The notes under the pieces: model-generated
Databases searched by the model: none
Told to the model about the DNA's origin: nothing
The model's input: only the letters and a program-made list of their open reading frames with translations
DNA from: Pirellulales bacterium
Lineage (GTDB): Bacteria > Planctomycetota > Planctomycetia > Pirellulales > Thermoguttaceae
Length of the DNA: 5,920 bases
NCBI GenBank assembly: GCA_030642635.1
Contig: DAOWNK010000208.1
Span: 1-5,920 of the forward strand
Direction of reading: 5' to 3'
Shown here: piece after piece, positions 4,807 through 5,920 of the stretch
Layout of the letters: each line of letters begins with the position of its first letter
Position numbering within the stretch: position 1 is the first letter of the stretch
Program-made: the position numbers and the translations under genes

Positions 4807-5919
4807 TTTTTTGGCGTCGGGTGGAATTACCCTGTGGCCCCGGCTCTTGTTCGCAGAGAACGTGCCCACGTAACCCGAACTGCCACTGGATGAACGTTCC
4901 AGGCTTTTGTCCGCAGAGAACAGATTTTTGTCCCCAATTTCCGCCAACCGCTTCTCGACACTGGCTTTCATCAGTCCGGTCAGCCTTGGGGCCGCTTGCC
5001 GATACCAATATGCCGCCCGGTGGTAAAGACGCTGCTCGATTAAACCTTTTTCGGTCTTGGCCAAATTCCACCAACCGTCGGCCAACCGCCCTTGCTCGGT
5101 CGGGTCGGACGGCCCTTTCAATTCCTGCGCGGCAAGTGCCCGCAGAGTTGCATCGCTGCCCAGCGCCAGCATCGGCAGCCCAGTTGCCCAATCGCCGTTT
5201 ACAAAGCACCGGAACCTGCCCACTAATAGGTTTGCATCCGGGTCTGCCGGACTGCGTTCCAGCACCTTTTCCGCCGCTTTGACATCCTTGTGCATCTTGG
5301 AGAATTTTTCGATATCCCTTGTCAATTCCGCAATCTGTTTGACGAATTTCCCTTGCCTGGCTTTGCGTGCCTCGGACAGTGCAATCCCGGCCGACTTTTT
5401 CGCCGAGTCGAAGTCGGCCGTGCAAATCGCTTCGTCGGCCAATTGCAGAGCGATCTGGCCAACAGATTCGCGCCCGGTCGAAAGCTTCGTTTTCTTCAGC
5501 AAGGAATTAAGCACGTCGACTTTCATCTTTATCGGGTCAACCTGGAACGTTCGGCTCATTTCGTCGATGGCGCTGAAAGCAGCCACAACATCGCCGCACT
5601 TCACGGTAAGGTTGCAGGCTGCCTGAAGCAGTGCGTAACGGTTGGCCAAGTTCTGTGATTCCAGTGCATTGTCGAGGAGTTTTTTGGCAAGAACCTGTTT
5701 TTGTTCATTGTCTTTGGCGTTTTTGTACTCATCGCCATAGACTTCCTTGATAAGCCGGCGAGCATCTTTCTGGTCGGCGTCTGATGGGACCGGCTCTCGC
5801 GCCGCACTTTCAACCGCTGTTTCCTCGGGAATATCAGTCGTGACATTGGCCGGACTATCAGGAACCGTATCTGCTGCCGAGTCGGCTTGCAGCAGGTCGG
5901 CCAGCCCACTGGCGTTTAG
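4660..5919 (-). CDS. TPR-like helical protein, product stopping inside C-type lectin domain 1, 5' partial
   Basis: The frame is open from the right edge to an in-frame TGA at 4662-4660, giving 419 residues with the start off-window. About the first 50 residues form an Ala/Pro/Asp/Glu/Thr-rich, probably disordered linker. Next come about 270 mainly helical residues (RRLIKEVYGDEY onward, ending EKRLAEIGD), including the block LLVGRFRCFVNGDWATGLPML, which I recognise from planctomycete proteins of TPR-like helical plus lectin or LamG architecture. After a Ser/Gly-rich linker, a C-type lectin domain begins at 4806 (FRGHYYKVIG, WHVAGRECEKMGGHLARIES). It is cut after TGKR, so the product lacks the core carbohydrate-binding half. 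Reading continues in the same frame beyond the TGA with the rest of the domain. The role is probably surface or periplasmic binding; no enzyme domain is visible. The TTG at 5649 is not a convincing start, because coding-like sequence continues upstream of it. Confidence 0.78.
   Translation of the reverse strand, partial: LNASGLADLLQADSAADTVPDSPANVTTDIPEETAVESAAREPVPSDADQKDARRLIKEVYGDEYKNAKDNEQKQVLAKKLLDNALESQNLANRYALLQAACNLTVKCGDVVAAFSAIDEMSRTFQVDPIKMKVDVLNSLLKKTKLSTGRESVGQIALQLADEAICTADFDSAKKSAGIALSEARKARQGKFVKQIAELTRDIEKFSKMHKDVKAAEKVLERSPADPDANLLVGRFRCFVNGDWATGLPMLALGSDATLRALAAQELKGPSDPTEQGRLADGWWNLAKTEKGLIEQRLYHRAAYWYRQAAPRLTGLMKASVEKRLAEIGDKNLFSADKSLERSSSGSSGYVGTFSANKSRGHRVIPPDAKKFRGHYYKVIGTPMTWHVAGRECEKMGGHLARIESPQEQQFVNELTGKR
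4842..4921 (-). repeat. Short direct repeat in the interdomain linker
   Basis: The 20-base segments at 4842-4861 and 4902-4921 match at 18 of 20 and lie exactly 60 bases (20 codons) apart. They encode LFSADKS and TFSANKS in the Ser/Gly-rich linker between the helical region and CTLD1. This suggests a small in-frame duplication that lengthened a flexible linker. Confidence 0.55.
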
Positions 5920-5920
5920 C

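Noticed and set aside
4739..5649. Long alternative frames over the lectin gene, on both strands
   Set aside because: They overlap the helical region, whose frame gives recognisable planctomycete sequence. The alternatives are Arg/Pro/Ser-rich and unlike any family.
5601..5909. Minus-strand open frame near the right edge as a separate gene
   Set aside because: It is out of frame with the helical protein, whose coding-like sequence continues to the window edge (RRLIKEVYGDEY region). This frame is a basic, low-information shadow.

Overview
The window looks like a piece of a GC-rich Planctomycetota chromosome, Pirellulales-like by general impression. This rests on three things. One protein combines an alpha-helical TPR-like region with C-type lectin domains (CTLDs). 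One gene is a divergent uroporphyrinogen-decarboxylase-like methyltransferase next to a large secreted-type glycosidase. The intergenic gaps are packed with palindromes. No marker gene fixes the taxonomy, so this is inference.

Layout: (1) 3-2525, plus strand: the 3' part of a large glycoside-hydrolase-like protein with a TIM-barrel core resembling GH101/GH129. It is open at the left edge, and its stop codon lies inside a perfect hairpin. (2) 2526-2642: a short convergent intergenic gap filled by a roughly 26-bp-arm inverted repeat. (3) 2643-3692, minus strand: a URO-D/MtaA-superfamily protein. Upstream are a plausible sigma-70 promoter and a 24-bp dyad over its -10. (4) 3693-4020: 328 bases without a gene, holding that promoter region and a cluster of REP-like palindromes of at least two sequence families. 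(5) 4021-5919, minus strand: a helical-repeat protein with two tandem CTLDs, open at the right edge. It is interrupted by an in-frame TGA at 4660-4662, in the middle of the first CTLD.

The genes are not an evident operon: gene 1 converges on gene 2, and genes 2 and 3 share a strand but are separated by the REP-rich gap. Glycosidase plus lectin is compatible with extracellular carbohydrate handling, and URO-D-like proteins often act in methyl transfer, but the sequence does not tie them into one pathway.

The points most worth a second look are the in-frame TGA with 212 intact codons after it, and the fact that all three gene 3' ends touch a palindrome (stop inside it, or 1-2 bp away) drawn from three different sequence families. 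I see no CRISPR array, RNA gene, transposase or clear new multi-gene system.
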